Part shown: piece by piece, positions 40,338-51,938 of the stretch
Layout of the letters: every line of letters starts with the position of its first letter
Position numbering within the stretch: the first letter of the stretch is position 1
Origin: Sporosarcina obsidiansis
GTDB lineage: Bacteria > Bacillota > Bacilli > Bacillales_A > Planococcaceae
DNA length: 64,000 nt
Assembly (NCBI RefSeq): GCF_009651005.1
Contig: NZ_WHVW01000007.1
Location: forward strand, 62,001 to 126,000
Direction: 5' to 3'
Position numbers and translations under genes: made by a program
Notes under the pieces: model-generated
Seen by the model: the letters and a program-made list of their open reading frames with translations, nothing else
Told to the model about the DNA's origin: nothing
Databases searched by the model: none

Positions 40338-40598
40338 AGAGTCAAAAATTGAATATAGCAATTTAACATATAGATTTTTGTTTAATATTTTTTGATTTTT
40401 TTAACTGGTTTATTTGAATGTACATGTTTTTATTTAGAATGCTTTTTAGCAAGTAAAGGGTAAAGTGTGCCCATTTATAGGCTAATTGTGTGTTCTAAGT
40501 ATGAATGTACCTTTAAATAAGACAGTTTTTATTTTGTTTAAATAATCCTTCCGCTAAAGAAACCACTTACATATCGCGAAAGGAGGAACACACTATAT

Positions 40599-40612
40599 AG
40601 TTACATTTGTAA
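40599..40612. promoter_or_regulatory. 14 bp palindrome before the excisionase-like gene
   Basis: GTTACATTTGTAAC is a 6-2-6 palindrome about 40 bp upstream of the ATG at 40655. A related GTTACTT...AAGTAAC arm pair is found near 41057 before the integrase. Both could bind the XRE repressor. Confidence 0.4.
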
Positions 40613-40654
40613 CAGTATTAACATATTAACCAATTGATTAGGAGGTCAATCTAA

Positions 40655-40921
40655 ATGGAATTAAATGCATTAGATATTCAATCAACCACACAAACGATTG
40701 TCTTGAATACACTCGCCGAATTACTGGAGGAAATTATAAACACTAAGAAAGATGGACCAAAAGAATGGATGTCCATTGAAGAAGCATGCCAATATATCAA
40801 TATCTCCTACAACACCTTCAAAAAGTTCCGCCTCATGGGACTAAGAGTCTCTGAAATTGATGGCGTCAAACGTGTATCGAAAAGCGAAATTGATCGCTTC
40901 CTTCTTGAACATTCATTTTAA
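40655..40921 (+). CDS. Excisionase-like helix-turn-helix protein (88 aa)
   Basis: The C-terminal half is a MerR/excisionase-type winged helix: WMSIEEACQYINISYNTFKK, RLMGLRVSEIDGVKRVSKSE, IDRFLLEHSF. GGAGGTCAATCTAA precedes the ATG. Such small proteins bend DNA at attachment sites and steer the integrase toward excision. The N-terminal ~35 residues form a helix that may dimerise. It is 207 bp upstream of the integrase on the same strand, the standard order for this kind of island. Confidence 0.8.
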   Translation: MELNALDIQSTTQTIVLNTLAELLEEIINTKKDGPKEWMSIEEACQYINISYNTFKKFRLMGLRVSEIDGVKRVSKSEIDRFLLEHSF

Positions 40922-41128
40922 CCCTCGCTGTAAAACAACTCTCTCATTAGCATCCTGCTAAATCAAATTCCCATTATCATAACTAAAAATAACTTACGGT
41001 GGAAAATTACGCTAATTTTTAGACAACTCTAACCCGTAATTTTATAATAAAGGTGTTACTTCAATTAAGTAACGCTGGTTATATTCCCTTTGTAATTTGT
41101 CCCCGTAATTATAGGAGGAATACTAACT

Positions 41129-42283
41129 ATGCCAAGAAAATCAAACGCTTCGATTTACCCATATAAGAAAAACAGAAAAACATATTACTATATTAAACCT
41201 TACCTCGGGATAGATCCTTTAACTGGAAAGAAGAAAACCACAACTATTAGAAACTTTAAAACAAAAAAAGAAGCGGAAATCGCTTTAGCTCGGATTAAAC
41301 TTGAAGTAAGTAAAGGTACGTACAAAAAGCGTTCATATGAAACATATCGTGAAATGTATGAGGCTTGGGTAGAAACCTATAAAAATAATATCGAAGAGAA
41401 CACACTCAATAAAACATTAAAATACTTCGAGCATCATATTCTTCCTGAAATTGGTGACTACCGCATTGAACAGTTAAATGTGGACATTTGTCAAAAATTT
41501 GTTAATAAGCTTCATGAAAAATTAGTGAAGGCTGGTGCTGTAAAAGCATATGCTTCGAAGGTGTTAGATTACGCCGTTAAACGTGATCTGATTCATTCAA
41601 ATCCATTTAAATTAGTAGAAATGCCCAAAAAGCGTGCCCCTAAAAAGAGCGTGAATAGAGTGGAACGCAATTTCTATACGAAGGAAGAGCTGAATAAACT
41701 CCTTTCTATTATGAAAGAGGAAACTAATCGTAAAGCATACGTTGCAATTCATATTTTGGCTTTCACAGGGATGCGTAAAGGTGAATTATTAGCCCTTACT
41801 TGGGAAGATATTGATTTCGAGAAAAAGGAAATGACAATCAATAAGGCGATTGCACGCGGATTAGAAAATACAATGTACGAGAAATCAACAAAAACGGGTG
41901 TTAGCCGAACGATTAGCTTAGATGATGAAACGATTAACTTGTTACAAGAGTGGCAAATTGATCTTAAAAAAACTTTAGGTCGCAATTTTAAAAAGAAAAA
42001 GCAGTTAGTAATGCCGAATGAAGAAAACAATTATTTGCAACCTACTAAAACACGCAAGTGGCTCAATTATGTAATTGATAAATATAAACTTCCGCCACTT
42101 ACAACTCACGGTTTACGGCATACCCATACGTCAATGCTTATTGAAGCTGGGGCAAATATGAAACAGGTGCAACAGCGACTCGGACATTCGGATATTAAAA
42201 CGACAATGGACATCTACACGCATCTAAGTGCGCATGCTGAAAAAGAAACGGTTAATTTATTCACCAACTTCTTAAAATCGTGA
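41129..42283 (+). CDS. Tyrosine-type site-specific integrase (384 aa)
   Basis: An arm-binding N-terminal domain (ASIYPYKKNRKTYYYIKPYL, GIDPLTGKKKTTTIRNFKTK) and a SAM-like core-binding domain lead to the catalytic domain. There, the first Arg is in TGMRKGELLALTWEDI; HGLRHTHTSMLIEAG gives His-x-x-Arg, then LGHSDIKTTMDIYTHL, with His and the nucleophilic Tyr. AGGAGG precedes the ATG. It recombines the island with the 3' end of ssrA, which lies 150 bp downstream. Its TGA stop is also the first of three TGACCA direct repeats, its likely arm sites. All catalytic residues are present, so it may be active. Confidence 0.95.
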   Translation: MPRKSNASIYPYKKNRKTYYYIKPYLGIDPLTGKKKTTTIRNFKTKKEAEIALARIKLEVSKGTYKKRSYETYREMYEAWVETYKNNIEENTLNKTLKYFEHHILPEIGDYRIEQLNVDICQKFVNKLHEKLVKAGAVKAYASKVLDYAVKRDLIHSNPFKLVEMPKKRAPKKSVNRVERNFYTKEELNKLLSIMKEETNRKAYVAIHILAFTGMRKGELLALTWEDIDFEKKEMTINKAIARGLENTMYEKSTKTGVSRTISLDDETINLLQEWQIDLKKTLGRNFKKKKQLVMPNEENNYLQPTKTRKWLNYVIDKYKLPPLTTHGLRHTHTSMLIEAGANMKQVQQRLGHSDIKTTMDIYTHLSAHAEKETVNLFTNFLKS

Positions 42284-42433
42284 CCATAAATTGACCATCC
42301 CTTTGACCAACTAAGGATGAAATTGAATGAAATTAGATGAAAGTAAATGGATCTCTAAAAAAGCGAAAAACCCTTGAATACCAAGGGTTTTGAGATTCAT
42401 TGAAATCAAATGAAATTCAATGAAATCCATATT
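42281..42433. promoter_or_regulatory. Integrase arm-type sites and right end of island B
   Basis: TGACCA is directly repeated at 42281, 42292 and 42304 (11-12 bp apart), matching two TGACCAT repeats at the left end (26394, 26406). It is followed by a hairpin AAACCCTTG/CAAGGGTTT at 42367-42391 (integrase terminator) and several near-repeats of AATGAAAT up to the ssrA end. Confidence 0.6.
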
Positions 42434-42434
42434 A

Positions 42435-42793
42435 TGGAGACGGTGGGAGTCGAACCCACGTCCAAAGGCTCTGCTACTTCAGCGTCTACGCGTGTAGATT
42501 GATTACTTGGTTTCGCGCAAGCATTATGCCATCAATCAGGGCGTCCTGTGCGCTATCCTGGGAATCTCTTCTGACAGCCTCAGGAGGCAGATGTCAGCGT
42601 AGCTCACTAATAAGTGAACCTGACGCCTCCACATGAGCGATGGAAACGAAAGGTAGATTCAGTCAGCTTACGCTGCGAATGCTAAGTTGTTGTTTGTTTT
42701 GCCAGTTATTATTAACTGTCGTTTCTGACGGAGACGATCCCTCCGACGCGCAACTCAAGCCCAGACCACCCCTGTCGAATCCGTAACGTCCCC
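42435..42793 (-). ncRNA. ssrA: tmRNA
   Basis: A full transfer-messenger RNA of 359 nt. The 5' end GGGGACGTTACGGATTCGAC pairs with the 3' CGTCTCC acceptor arm; the T-arm is GGGTTCGACTCCCAC. The tag frame reads GKTNNNLAFAA then TAA, preceded by the tRNA-supplied Ala. The AFAA-type end suits ClpXP recognition. CCA is not encoded. It rescues stalled ribosomes together with SmpB, encoded just upstream. The 3' 33 bp are the attachment site for island B. Confidence 0.97.
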
Positions 42794-42861
42794 GAAGGAA
42801 AGTTCGGAACCCACTTCCATTTGTCACTTTCAAATGGCGGGTCGTACTTGAAACTACTTAT

Positions 42862-42890
42862 AGTATACAATAATTTTGTGCTTTTATCAA
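42862..42890 (-). promoter_or_regulatory. Promoter of ssrA
   Basis: On the minus strand TTGATA, 17 bases, TATACT: a near-consensus sigma-A promoter overlapping the smpB stop codon. The start would lie about 60 bases before the mature tmRNA 5' end. Confidence 0.75.
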
Positions 42891-43354
42891 TCTTGTTGTT
42901 TGGCTTTGAATGCCCGCTGCATATCTCGCTTATGCTCTTTTTCCTTCAAGTCTTGGCGCTTATCATAGAGCTTCTTCCCTTTACCGACACCGATCAACAC
43001 TTTCGCAAAACCGTCTTTCACATACATTTTCAGCGGTACGATCGAATACCCATCTTGTTTCATTTGCCCAACCAATGTACTGATCTGTTTTTTGTGCAGT
43101 AATAGTTTACGAGCACGCAATGGATCATGGTTGTGGATATTTCCTTGTTCGTATGGGCTGATGTGCATGTTGGAAATCCATGCTTCGTTATTCCGAATGA
43201 GCACAAATGCATCGCGCAACTGTACTTTTCCTTTTCGAATCGACTTAATCTCCGTACCTTTTAGCACAATTCCCGCTTCAATGGTCTCTTCAATTGCGTA
43301 ATCATGATTCGCTTTTTTATTGATGGCAAGTACCTTACCAGAACCTTTAGCCAT
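42887..43354 (-). CDS. smpB: SsrA-binding protein SmpB
   Basis: A 155-residue protein opening [20 protein letters not shown], with the central beta-barrel ([40 protein letters not shown]) and the basic tail [20 protein letters not shown] that enters the ribosomal mRNA channel. It binds tmRNA and delivers it to stalled ribosomes. It sits directly upstream of ssrA and downstream of rnr, the classic Bacillales order. GGAGGAATGAAGT precedes the ATG. Sequence and length are typical. Confidence 0.97.
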   Translation of the reverse strand: MAKGSGKVLAINKKANHDYAIEETIEAGIVLKGTEIKSIRKGKVQLRDAFVLIRNNEAWISNMHISPYEQGNIHNHDPLRARKLLLHKKQISTLVGQMKQDGYSIVPLKMYVKDGFAKVLIGVGKGKKLYDKRQDLKEKEHKRDMQRAFKAKQQD

Positions 43355-43399
43355 ACTTCATTCCTCCCTATTTTTATCAATCACATCTCGGTGTGATTG

Positions 43400-43438
43400 C
43401 ATCTGGATTCATCAATTGTCTTCTGCTGAATCCAGATG
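43400..43438. repeat. Hairpin repeat between rnr and smpB (relative at 51808)
   Basis: CATCTGGATTC pairs perfectly with GAATCCAGATG over a 17-base loop containing TTCTGCT. A shorter version with ATCTGGATTC, loop TGCT and GAATTCAGAT lies at 51808-51831. Two smaller inverted repeats (43379-43398 and 43443-43462) flank it, so the rnr-smpB junction is highly structured. Confidence 0.6.
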
Positions 43439-43464
43439 AAGACTGGAGCAAATGATCTCCAGCC

Positions 43465-45804
43465 TTATTTTCTCTTTGGTTTCTTTTTCGATTTCTTCGC
43501 AACGCCTTCATAAAATTTCTTTTTCGGCTTTTCGTACTTCTTGTTGCGTTTGTCGCCATCTTTTTTACCTCGGCTACCGCCCGAACCTTGTTTCTGTCCT
43601 TGTCCTTTGCTTCTACCCGACTGGATCACTTTAGGAGCATCTCTTCGGGAGCTTCGGACATTTTGCTTCATACCGACAATTTCAAAGTCGACTGCTTGCT
43701 CTTCCGGCTTCACTGAAATCACACGCACTGTCACTTCGTCACCGATACGGAACTGTTTACCTGACCGTTCCCCGATCATCATCATTTGGCGATCATCAAA
43801 TCGATAATAGTCATCGTTCATGTTTTGTACATGGACAAGTCCTTCTACGGTATTCTCTAACTCCACGAAGATTCCGAAGTTCGTAACAGATGAAACGACT
43901 CCTTCAAATTCTTCCCCAACTTTATCCACCATAAACTGTGCTTTTTTCAGCGCGTTGGTGTCGCGTTCTGCATCTACCGCACGACGTTCACGTTCAGAAG
44001 TGTGCTTCGCAATTTCAGGCAAACGTGCAGACCAGTGACTAATCGTTTGCGAAGATAAATCCTTATCAAACAAATACGTTCGAATCAAGCGATGAACGAT
44101 TAAGTCTGGGTATCTTCGGATCGGGGCTGTGAAATGCGTATAGAAATCCGTCGATAAGCCAAAGTGTCCTAAGCTCTCTTCATTATATTTCGCTTGTTGC
44201 ATTGAACGTAATAACATAGTGGAGATGACCGATTGCTCTGGCAAGCCTTCAATCGACTCTACGATTTCTTGTAACGCGCGAGGGTGTACTTGATTGCCTG
44301 TTCCTTTGACAACAATTCCGAAGTTCGTCAAAAATTCAAAGAAGCGCTGTAACTTTTCTTCTTTCGGATCTTCGTGAATCCGATAGAGGAACGGTACTTG
44401 TAGCCAATGGAAGTGCTCTGCAACCGTTTCGTTCGCAACGAGCATGAATTCTTCAATCATGCGTTCGGAAACAGTTCGTTCAACGATGACGACATCTGTT
44501 GGCCAGCCTTCTTCATCCACCAGAATTTTAGATTCTTTGAAATCAAAGTCAATAGCACCACGATCTTGTCGTTTCTGACGGAAAATAGCCGCTAGCTTCG
44601 CCATATCGTGTAGCATCGGTACGATCTCTTCATATTTCTTCGATAATTCTTCATCTTGATGGTCAACGATTTCGTACACATCCGTATAGGTCATTCGATA
44701 ATTCGAATTGATGACACTTGGATAAATCTCATGTTCCACCACTTTACCGTTCAAATCCACTTTCATTTCACACGTTAGGGTCAAGCGATCCTCACCTGGA
44801 TTCAGCGAGCAGATGCCATTGGATAAACGGTGTGGAAGCATGGGGATCACACGGTCTGTTAAATAGACACTCGTCCCGCGATCAGCCGCTTCTGCATCCA
44901 TCGGAGAATTTTCCGTTACATAGTAACTGACGTCTGAAATATGAACGAATAAACGGTAAGACCCGTCATCTTCTTTGACAAGTGATATCGCATCATCCAA
45001 ATCTTTCGCATCAGCTCCATCGATCGTAATCGTCATGTCATTGCGAAGGTCTTTCCGCTTGAAAAAGTCCTCTTCCTGAACCGTCGTAGGTACACGCATC
45101 GCATGGTCCATCACTTCTTGCGGAAAATCGACAACAATTCCATGCTTATGGATAATAGATAAAATATCTACACCCGGATCATTTTTATGACCCAGAATTT
45201 GTTTAATAATTCCCGTTGCAGATTTTAATTCATTTGGCCAGTTCGTAATTTCCACGATCACTTTTTGACCATCAACGGCATCCAGCGAATGACCTTTTTC
45301 GATGAAGATATCCATAGGTAACTTCTTATCATCCGGCAGTACAAAACCAAAACTATTTTGCGCTTGATACGTACCGACCACACTCGTTGTTTTCCGTTCC
45401 ACGATTTTCGTAATCGTTCCTTCTCGGCGATCTCCTTGCGAACTTCCTGACACTCGGACGAGTACGATATCGCCATTCATGGCCCCATTCACTTCATGTG
45501 GCGGGATGAAAACATCGTCCCCTTCCACTTCTTCTGGTACAACGAAACCAAATCCTTTGGCATGTCCAATAAATTTCCCACGGGCCAAATTCATTTTTTC
45601 CGGCACACCATAGCGGTTTGTACGTGAGCGAACTACGGTTCCATTTTGTTCAAGTTGCACGAGCATCTTGACAAGTTCTTTAAATTCTGCCGCCTGTTCC
45701 ATTCCAAGCTCCTCTTGAATTTCATGGACAGTGAGCGGCTTGTAGGATTCTTCTTTTAATAAAGACAAAATCCGGTCTTGTAACTCTTTTTCAAATGCGT
45801 CCAA
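43465..45804 (-). CDS. rnr: Ribonuclease R
   Basis: A 779-residue 3'-5' exoribonuclease. A TTG start with AGGAGGAGATG upstream is followed by an N-terminal winged helix ([20 protein letters not shown]), cold-shock domains ([20 protein letters not shown]), and the RNB catalytic domain with [20 protein letters not shown], where the aspartates bind Mg2+. The S1 domain ([20 protein letters not shown]) and a Lys-rich tail complete it. It degrades structured RNA and takes part in tmRNA-linked decay, matching its place before smpB-ssrA. Full length, no damage. Confidence 0.97.
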   Translation of the reverse strand: MDAFEKELQDRILSLLKEESYKPLTVHEIQEELGMEQAAEFKELVKMLVQLEQNGTVVRSRTNRYGVPEKMNLARGKFIGHAKGFGFVVPEEVEGDDVFIPPHEVNGAMNGDIVLVRVSGSSQGDRREGTITKIVERKTTSVVGTYQAQNSFGFVLPDDKKLPMDIFIEKGHSLDAVDGQKVIVEITNWPNELKSATGIIKQILGHKNDPGVDILSIIHKHGIVVDFPQEVMDHAMRVPTTVQEEDFFKRKDLRNDMTITIDGADAKDLDDAISLVKEDDGSYRLFVHISDVSYYVTENSPMDAEAADRGTSVYLTDRVIPMLPHRLSNGICSLNPGEDRLTLTCEMKVDLNGKVVEHEIYPSVINSNYRMTYTDVYEIVDHQDEELSKKYEEIVPMLHDMAKLAAIFRQKRQDRGAIDFDFKESKILVDEEGWPTDVVIVERTVSERMIEEFMLVANETVAEHFHWLQVPFLYRIHEDPKEEKLQRFFEFLTNFGIVVKGTGNQVHPRALQEIVESIEGLPEQSVISTMLLRSMQQAKYNEESLGHFGLSTDFYTHFTAPIRRYPDLIVHRLIRTYLFDKDLSSQTISHWSARLPEIAKHTSERERRAVDAERDTNALKKAQFMVDKVGEEFEGVVSSVTNFGIFVELENTVEGLVHVQNMNDDYYRFDDRQMMMIGERSGKQFRIGDEVTVRVISVKPEEQAVDFEIVGMKQNVRSSRRDAPKVIQSGRSKGQGQKQGSGGSRGKKDGDKRNKKYEKPKKKFYEGVAKKSKKKPKRK

Positions 45805-45852
45805 ACAAACATCTCCTCCTTTATTTCTTACTATTTGTATCTTCCCCTGTTT

Positions 45853-46599
45853 TTACTCTTGCCAATCAAGGGATTCCAGAAATTGCAGTACATTTTCGTG
45901 AAGTTGCTGTTTTTCTGGTCCAAGTGTGATGACGTGTCCTGATTCTTCATACCACTGTATCTCTTTGTCCGTAGATTCCGCTTCATCATAAATGATTTGA
46001 GCAGAATTCGGGTCGATAATTTCATCGTGTCTTGCTTGAATGACAAGGAGTGGCGTATAGATTTGATTGACTTCCTGCCGAACGCCTTCTACCATCGCTC
46101 GCAAATCACTCAGACCCGGCATCGACTTGGTTTGTAAGTCGGCCATCTCTTGCTCGATCTGCACGTCACTTTCACCTGCAAACTTTTTATAATCACGTGC
46201 GTATTTCAACACACCTTGATACATGATTTCTGTCGTTTTCATCGTCATAGGCGCACACATCGTTACGACGCCCTTTAACGGGAATTCAGCAGCCAGTTTC
46301 AATGAAAAAACACCACCAAGGGATAGTCCCGCCACCGCGATCTCCTCATAGCCTGCGTCTTTCAGCTGGTTGTATGCAGAAAGTACATCTTCCCACCACT
46401 GATCTGGAGTCGTCTCGATCAATTCTTCTGGTGGTACACCGTGTCCTCTGTAATGAGGAGCTAATGACGTATAATTATATTTTTCAAGGAACCGGCCGAG
46501 CATCCGAACATCTGCGGATGTACCTGTAAAGCCATGTAATAGTAATACAGCGCGTTTGCCGTGTTCAAAGAAAAACGGTTTGGGTTGGGCAATTCGCAT
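45853..46599 (-). CDS. est: Carboxylesterase, alpha/beta hydrolase (248 aa)
   Basis: [20 protein letters not shown] is the HGFTG oxyanion motif; the nucleophile elbow is [15 protein letters not shown] (Gly-Leu-Ser-Leu-Gly); [15 protein letters not shown] supplies the acid and [14 protein letters not shown] the histidine. It matches the Bacillus/Geobacillus carboxylesterase Est30 family, which hydrolyses short-chain esters in the cytoplasm. It lies between secG and rnr, as in other Bacillales, within the same transcript direction. The physiological substrate is not known. Confidence 0.93.
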   Translation of the reverse strand: MRIAQPKPFFFEHGKRAVLLLHGFTGTSADVRMLGRFLEKYNYTSLAPHYRGHGVPPEELIETTPDQWWEDVLSAYNQLKDAGYEEIAVAGLSLGGVFSLKLAAEFPLKGVVTMCAPMTMKTTEIMYQGVLKYARDYKKFAGESDVQIEQEMADLQTKSMPGLSDLRAMVEGVRQEVNQIYTPLLVIQARHDEIIDPNSAQIIYDEAESTDKEIQWYEESGHVITLGPEKQQLHENVLQFLESLDWQE

Positions 46600-46622
46600 T
46601 GTCTCTCGATCCTTTCTACGAA

Positions 46623-46652
46623 AAGCGCCTGACCGTTCAGGTCAGGCGCTTG
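46623..46652. terminator. Hairpin after secG
   Basis: AGCGCCTGACC and GGTCAGGCGCT form an 11 bp stem with a short loop, located just after the secG stop on the minus strand, with flanking AAA/TTT runs. It may reduce read-through to the esterase gene. Confidence 0.75.
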
Positions 46653-46657
46653 CTTTT

Positions 46658-46885
46658 TTATAGTTTCATAATCGCAATTGTTAAGACAAAAAATAAGACA
46701 GATAGGACGATCGTAGTTCGTTGAAGAACTAAGTCTAATCCACGTGCTTTTTGTTTACCGAAAAGTTGTTCTGCCCCTCCGGAGATGGCTCCTGACAGTC
46801 CTGCACTTTTACCGGATTGCAATAATACGACAACAATTAATGCTATAGCTACGACTACAAGCGATGCTGTTAAAACGGCATGCAT
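46658..46885 (-). CDS. secG: Preprotein translocase subunit SecG
   Basis: A 75-residue protein with two membrane helices ([20 protein letters not shown] and [20 protein letters not shown]) separated by [20 protein letters not shown], the SecG signature. I start at MHAVLT (46885) behind AGGTGGAAAAAC; the upstream ATG adds eight unlikely residues. SecG aids protein export by SecYEG at the membrane. It follows eno and precedes the esterase. A hairpin with GCGCCTGACC and GGTCAGGCGC arms lies between it and the esterase. Confidence 0.95.
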   Translation of the reverse strand: MHAVLTASLVVVAIALIVVVLLQSGKSAGLSGAISGGAEQLFGKQKARGLDLVLQRTTIVLSVLFFVLTIAIMKL

Positions 46886-46994
46886 GTTTTTCCACCTCCA
46901 AAATAGCAAGTCACAACATTTCTATTTTAACAAAGCTATTGCATCGGCACAACCTTTTGTTGCTAATTATGCCAGATGACATCGATTCCATCTA

Positions 46995-48302
<1,308 letters not shown>

Positions 48303-49829
48303 TTAAAATAATGGTTTTCCGGTCATTTCAACCGGTTGAGGAATTCCTAACATTTTTAACATAGTCGGTGCCAAGTCTGCAAGAATACCGTCTGTCCGTA
48401 GCGTTAGATCAGGTTGTGTAATAATCACTGGAACTGGGTTTTTCGTGTGAGCTGTCATCGGTTGTCCACCTATCGTGATGACTTCATCTGCGTTGCCGTG
48501 ATCTGCCGTAATAATGGCTGATCCGCCTTTGGCAAAGAGCGCATCGATAATTCGTCCAAGACACTCGTCCACCGTTTCAATTGCTTTGACAGTCGGCTCA
48601 AGTAATCCGCTGTGCCCGACCATATCTGGATTAGCAAAATTTAAAATGATCGCATCTTGACGTTCTGCTTCGATTTCTTTAATTAATGCAGACGTCACAT
48701 CATACGCGCTCATTTCGGGCTGCAAATCGTACGTCGCCACTTTAGGTGAGTTAATGAGAATCCGGGTCTCCCCTTCAAATTCCTCTTCGCGTCCCCCACT
48801 CATAAAGAACGTTACATGCGGATACTTTTCCGTTTCCGCAATCCGTAACTGACGTTTCCCACGGTCCGCCAACACTTCACCGACTGTCTTTGTCAAATTT
48901 ACATTGTGAAAGACAATATCCGCGACTACATCCTCATTATAATGAGTGAAGCCGACAAAATGTAAGTCCGTAAACTTCTTAACACCTGTATCGAACCCAT
49001 CAAATCCTGGCTGTGTGAATGCGCGTGAAAGTTGGATCGCTCGGTCAGGACGGAAATTGAAGAAAATTACCGCATCTCCATTCTCCACTGTAGCGACTGG
49101 CTTCCCCTCTTGTTGTACCACAAATGGCTCAATAAATTCATCATGTACTTCTTCTATATAAGAAGCGCTAACTCCTTCTTCTGCACATTCTACATGTTTG
49201 CCGATACCGTAAACCATCGCATCGTACGTTTTCTGCACACGATCCCATCTCTTATCTCGGTCCATTGCATAATATCTGCCCGAAACTGTCGCGATTTGAC
49301 CGACACCGATCTTCTTCATTTCTTCTTCTGTCCGTTTAATGTAAGGAATTGCGGTTGTTGGTCCCACATCTCGTCCATCAAGAAATGCATGCAAATACAC
49401 TCGTTCGACGCCTTGTTGTTTGGCCATTTTCAATAGTGCAAATAAATGCTCATAGTGGCTATGTACGCCCCCATCAGATAGTAGTCCCATCACATGAAGT
49501 GCTGATTGCTTTGTTTTTACATGGTTCATCGTTTCTAGCAAAGTAGCATTCTCGAAAAACTCACCATCTCGAATGGACTTATCAATCCGGGTCAAACTTT
49601 GATACACGATGCGTCCTGCTCCAATATTCAAATGACCCACTTCGGAGTTTCCCATTTGTCCTTCTGGCAAGCCAACAGCTTCCCCACACGCTGTTAACGT
49701 AGCATGGGGGAAGTTTTTCCACAGTAGATCAAAGTTTGGAATGTTTGCATGTGCGACAGCATTACCGTATTTTTCATCGCGCAAACCAAAGCCATCCAAG
49801 ATAATGAGTGCAACTGGATTATTCGACAT
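48303..49829 (-). CDS. gpmI: 2,3-bisphosphoglycerate-independent phosphoglycerate mutase
   Basis: A 508-residue Mn2+-dependent enzyme interconverting 3- and 2-phosphoglycerate. It opens [20 protein letters not shown]. The phosphorylated serine is in [15 protein letters not shown]; metal ligands are in [11 protein letters not shown] and [10 protein letters not shown]; the phosphatase domain includes [10 protein letters not shown]. Its start overlaps the tpiA stop by 11 bp, so translation is coupled. Typical length and order for Bacillales. Confidence 0.98.
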   Translation of the reverse strand: MSNNPVALIILDGFGLRDEKYGNAVAHANIPNFDLLWKNFPHATLTACGEAVGLPEGQMGNSEVGHLNIGAGRIVYQSLTRIDKSIRDGEFFENATLLETMNHVKTKQSALHVMGLLSDGGVHSHYEHLFALLKMAKQQGVERVYLHAFLDGRDVGPTTAIPYIKRTEEEMKKIGVGQIATVSGRYYAMDRDKRWDRVQKTYDAMVYGIGKHVECAEEGVSASYIEEVHDEFIEPFVVQQEGKPVATVENGDAVIFFNFRPDRAIQLSRAFTQPGFDGFDTGVKKFTDLHFVGFTHYNEDVVADIVFHNVNLTKTVGEVLADRGKRQLRIAETEKYPHVTFFMSGGREEEFEGETRILINSPKVATYDLQPEMSAYDVTSALIKEIEAERQDAIILNFANPDMVGHSGLLEPTVKAIETVDECLGRIIDALFAKGGSAIITADHGNADEVITIGGQPMTAHTKNPVPVIITQPDLTLRTDGILADLAPTMLKMLGIPQPVEMTGKPLF

Positions 49830-50583
49830 GTGTTCCAGCCTCCACTAATTTGTAGAACGCTTCTGGATCGAGGCTCGCTCCACCCACTAATGCACCGTCA
49901 ATATGCTCTTTACTTAATAATTCAGCGATGTTTTCAGGCTTCACACTGCCACCGTATTGAATACGAATCGCGTCTGCCACTTCTTTTGAATAAATCGTTT
50001 CGATTTTATGACGAATAGCTCCACATACCTCGTTCGCATCTTCAGCCGTGGCCGTTTTTCCTGTTCCAATTGCCCAAATTGGCTCATAGGCAATGACGGA
50101 TTGTGCTGCTTGCTCGGCTGTGACATTAGTGAATGCTTTTTCTACTTGTGCAGAGACGATCGAAACAGTTTCCATTGCTTCTCGTTGCTCCAATGTTTCA
50201 CCCACACAAATCATAGGCATAAGTTGATGTTGGAATGCAGCCAACACTTTTTTGTTGACCGTCTCATCTGTTTCATTGAAGTATTGTCGACGTTCGGAGT
50301 GTCCGATAATCACATACTGTACACCGATGTCAGCTAGCATTGCCGGGCTTATTTCTCCCGTAAAAGCACCTTCGTCTGTATCATGCATCGTTTGTGCGCC
50401 TACTTTGACAGCACTCGTTTCAAACCGCTTTAGCAAGTCCGCAATATAGAGAGCGGGCGGACAAATAACCGCTTCCACCTGATCGGACCCCGTAATGCGA
50501 CCTTTGATTTGTTCCGCAAAGTCTGCAGCTTGATCCGTCAATTTATACATTTTCCAGTTACCTGCAATAATTCGTTTCCGCAA
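49819..50583 (-). CDS. tpiA: Triosephosphate isomerase
   Basis: A 254-residue TIM barrel with [11 protein letters not shown] (Lys active site), [12 protein letters not shown] (His electrophile), [20 protein letters not shown] (catalytic Glu and loop 6) and [16 protein letters not shown] (phosphate loop). It interconverts dihydroxyacetone phosphate and glyceraldehyde 3-phosphate. It lies between pgk and gpmI in the operon. Intact. Confidence 0.98.
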   Translation of the reverse strand: MRKRIIAGNWKMYKLTDQAADFAEQIKGRITGSDQVEAVICPPALYIADLLKRFETSAVKVGAQTMHDTDEGAFTGEISPAMLADIGVQYVIIGHSERRQYFNETDETVNKKVLAAFQHQLMPMICVGETLEQREAMETVSIVSAQVEKAFTNVTAEQAAQSVIAYEPIWAIGTGKTATAEDANEVCGAIRHKIETIYSKEVADAIRIQYGGSVKPENIAELLSKEHIDGALVGGASLDPEAFYKLVEAGTHVE

Positions 50584-50594
50584 AAGAATTCCTC

Positions 50595-51782
50595 CTATTC
50601 TCTATCTTGTAATACGGCAACTCCTGGCAATTCTTTACCTTCCATGAATTCCAATGAAGCTCCGCCACCTGTCGATACGTGATCCATTTGTTCCGCTACT
50701 TCAAACTTTTCAACAGCAGCTGCAGAGTCTCCTCCTCCGATCACAGTATAGGCTTTTGTTTCAGCCATCGCATCCGCTACCGTTTTCGTTCCATTTGCGA
50801 ATGGTTCCATTTCGAATACACCCATCGGTCCGTTCCAAATGACGAATTTAGAGTCTACGATTACTTGCTTGTATCGCTCTGCTGTTTCCGGTCCAATATC
50901 TAGGCCCATCCAGCCTTCCGTAATCTCTTCCACCGATACCGTTTTCGTCTCGGCATCTGCTGAAAAAGCATTCGCTACGACAGCGTCAGTCGGCAAATAC
51001 AAATTCACATTTTTCTCTTTTGCTTTTTGAATGAATGATTTCGCCAGCTCCACTTTATCTTCTTCTACTAGTGAATCGCCAGTTTGATGACCTTGCGCAC
51101 GTGTGAACGTATACGATAGACCTCCACCAATGAGTAAGTTATCCACTTTATCTAATAAGTTATCAATCACACCGATTTTATCTTTCACTTTTGCTCCACC
51201 AATAATGGCAGTGAAAGGTCGTTCTGGCTGTGACAACGCTTTTCCGAGAACATCCAATTCTTTTTCCAATAAGAAGCCTAGAACGCCAGGTATATACTGC
51301 GCAATTCCAGCAGTCGACGCGTGTGCACGGTGAGCTGTTCCAAATGCATCATTAACAAAGACATCCGCAAGATCAGCAAATTGTTTTGCTAAGTCTGCAT
51401 CATTCTTCTCTTCACCAGGATTAAAGCGAACGTTTTCTAACAAGATGATCTCGCCATCCTTCATTTCTGCGATAGCTTGTTCCACTTCTGTTCCTGTAGA
51501 AGTATCCAATTTCCGTACTGGTTTGCCAAGAAGTTCAGATAACTTATCGCCAGCGGGCGTCAGTCTCATGTCTTCTTTCACTTCACCTTTTGGGCGTCCC
51601 AAGTGGCTCGCTAAAATGACTTTTGCTCCTTTACCTGTCATATACTCAATCGTCGGTAAAGCAGCTCGAATTCGTGTATCATCCGTCACCTTACCGTCTT
51701 CCATTGGTACATTAAAATCCACACGGCAAAAGACGCGCTGGCCTTTCAACTCGATATCTTTAATCGTTTTCTTTAATTTCAT
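50595..51782 (-). CDS. pgk: Phosphoglycerate kinase
   Basis: A 395-residue kinase transferring phosphate from 1,3-bisphosphoglycerate to ADP. It has [50 protein letters not shown], the nucleotide loop [13 protein letters not shown], and the hinge [12 protein letters not shown] with [20 protein letters not shown]. It starts after a terminator that follows gap, so it may be read by partial read-through or its own promoter. Intact. Confidence 0.98.
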   Translation of the reverse strand: MKLKKTIKDIELKGQRVFCRVDFNVPMEDGKVTDDTRIRAALPTIEYMTGKGAKVILASHLGRPKGEVKEDMRLTPAGDKLSELLGKPVRKLDTSTGTEVEQAIAEMKDGEIILLENVRFNPGEEKNDADLAKQFADLADVFVNDAFGTAHRAHASTAGIAQYIPGVLGFLLEKELDVLGKALSQPERPFTAIIGGAKVKDKIGVIDNLLDKVDNLLIGGGLSYTFTRAQGHQTGDSLVEEDKVELAKSFIQKAKEKNVNLYLPTDAVVANAFSADAETKTVSVEEITEGWMGLDIGPETAERYKQVIVDSKFVIWNGPMGVFEMEPFANGTKTVADAMAETKAYTVIGGGDSAAAVEKFEVAEQMDHVSTGGGASLEFMEGKELPGVAVLQDRE

Positions 51783-51807
51783 GGATTACATCCTCCTTCG
51801 CCATTTT

Positions 51808-51831
51808 ATCTGGATTCTGCTGAATTCAGAT
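51808..51831. repeat. Short hairpin repeat related to 43400-43438
   Basis: ATCTGGATTC, loop TGCT, GAATTCAGAT; one pair is G-U. It sits between pgk and the gap terminator and shares its arm sequence with the hairpin between rnr and smpB. Confidence 0.5.
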
Positions 51832-51832
51832 A

Positions 51833-51862
51833 TAAAAAGAGGAACGGGTTTCTCCGTTCCTC
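51833..51862 (-). terminator. Terminator between gap and pgk
   Basis: On the minus strand GAGGAACGG, loop AGAAAC, CCGTTCCTC, then TTTTTATA: a strong rho-independent terminator about 75 bp after the gap stop. It would keep gap expression above that of the rest of the operon. Confidence 0.85.
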
Positions 51863-51938
51863 ACACCCATATTTATTCATTATAATCGGTCGCCAGTAGA
51901 TTGGCTATGATTTATAGTAGATTCGCTTATTTCTCGAA

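Larger units (their letters stand above)
26319..42466. mobile_element. Genomic island B (~16 kb) integrated at the 3' end of ssrA
   Basis: It is bounded by tmRNA-end repeats at 26319 and 42434, with TGACCA arm-type sites at both ends. The integrase is adjacent to ssrA, and excisionase-like, XRE and Rep-like genes form a regulatory/replication module. No capsid, terminase or conjugation genes are present, so it is a mobilisable or satellite-like island rather than a prophage. The cargo is a type I restriction-modification operon and a SIR2-like gene pair. AT-rich composition contrasts with the core genes to its right. Confidence 0.8.

Noticed and set aside
26319..42466. Prophage interpretation of the integrase-bearing region
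   Set aside because: No capsid, terminase, portal, tail or lysis genes are present; only integration, regulation, a Rep-like gene and defence cargo.
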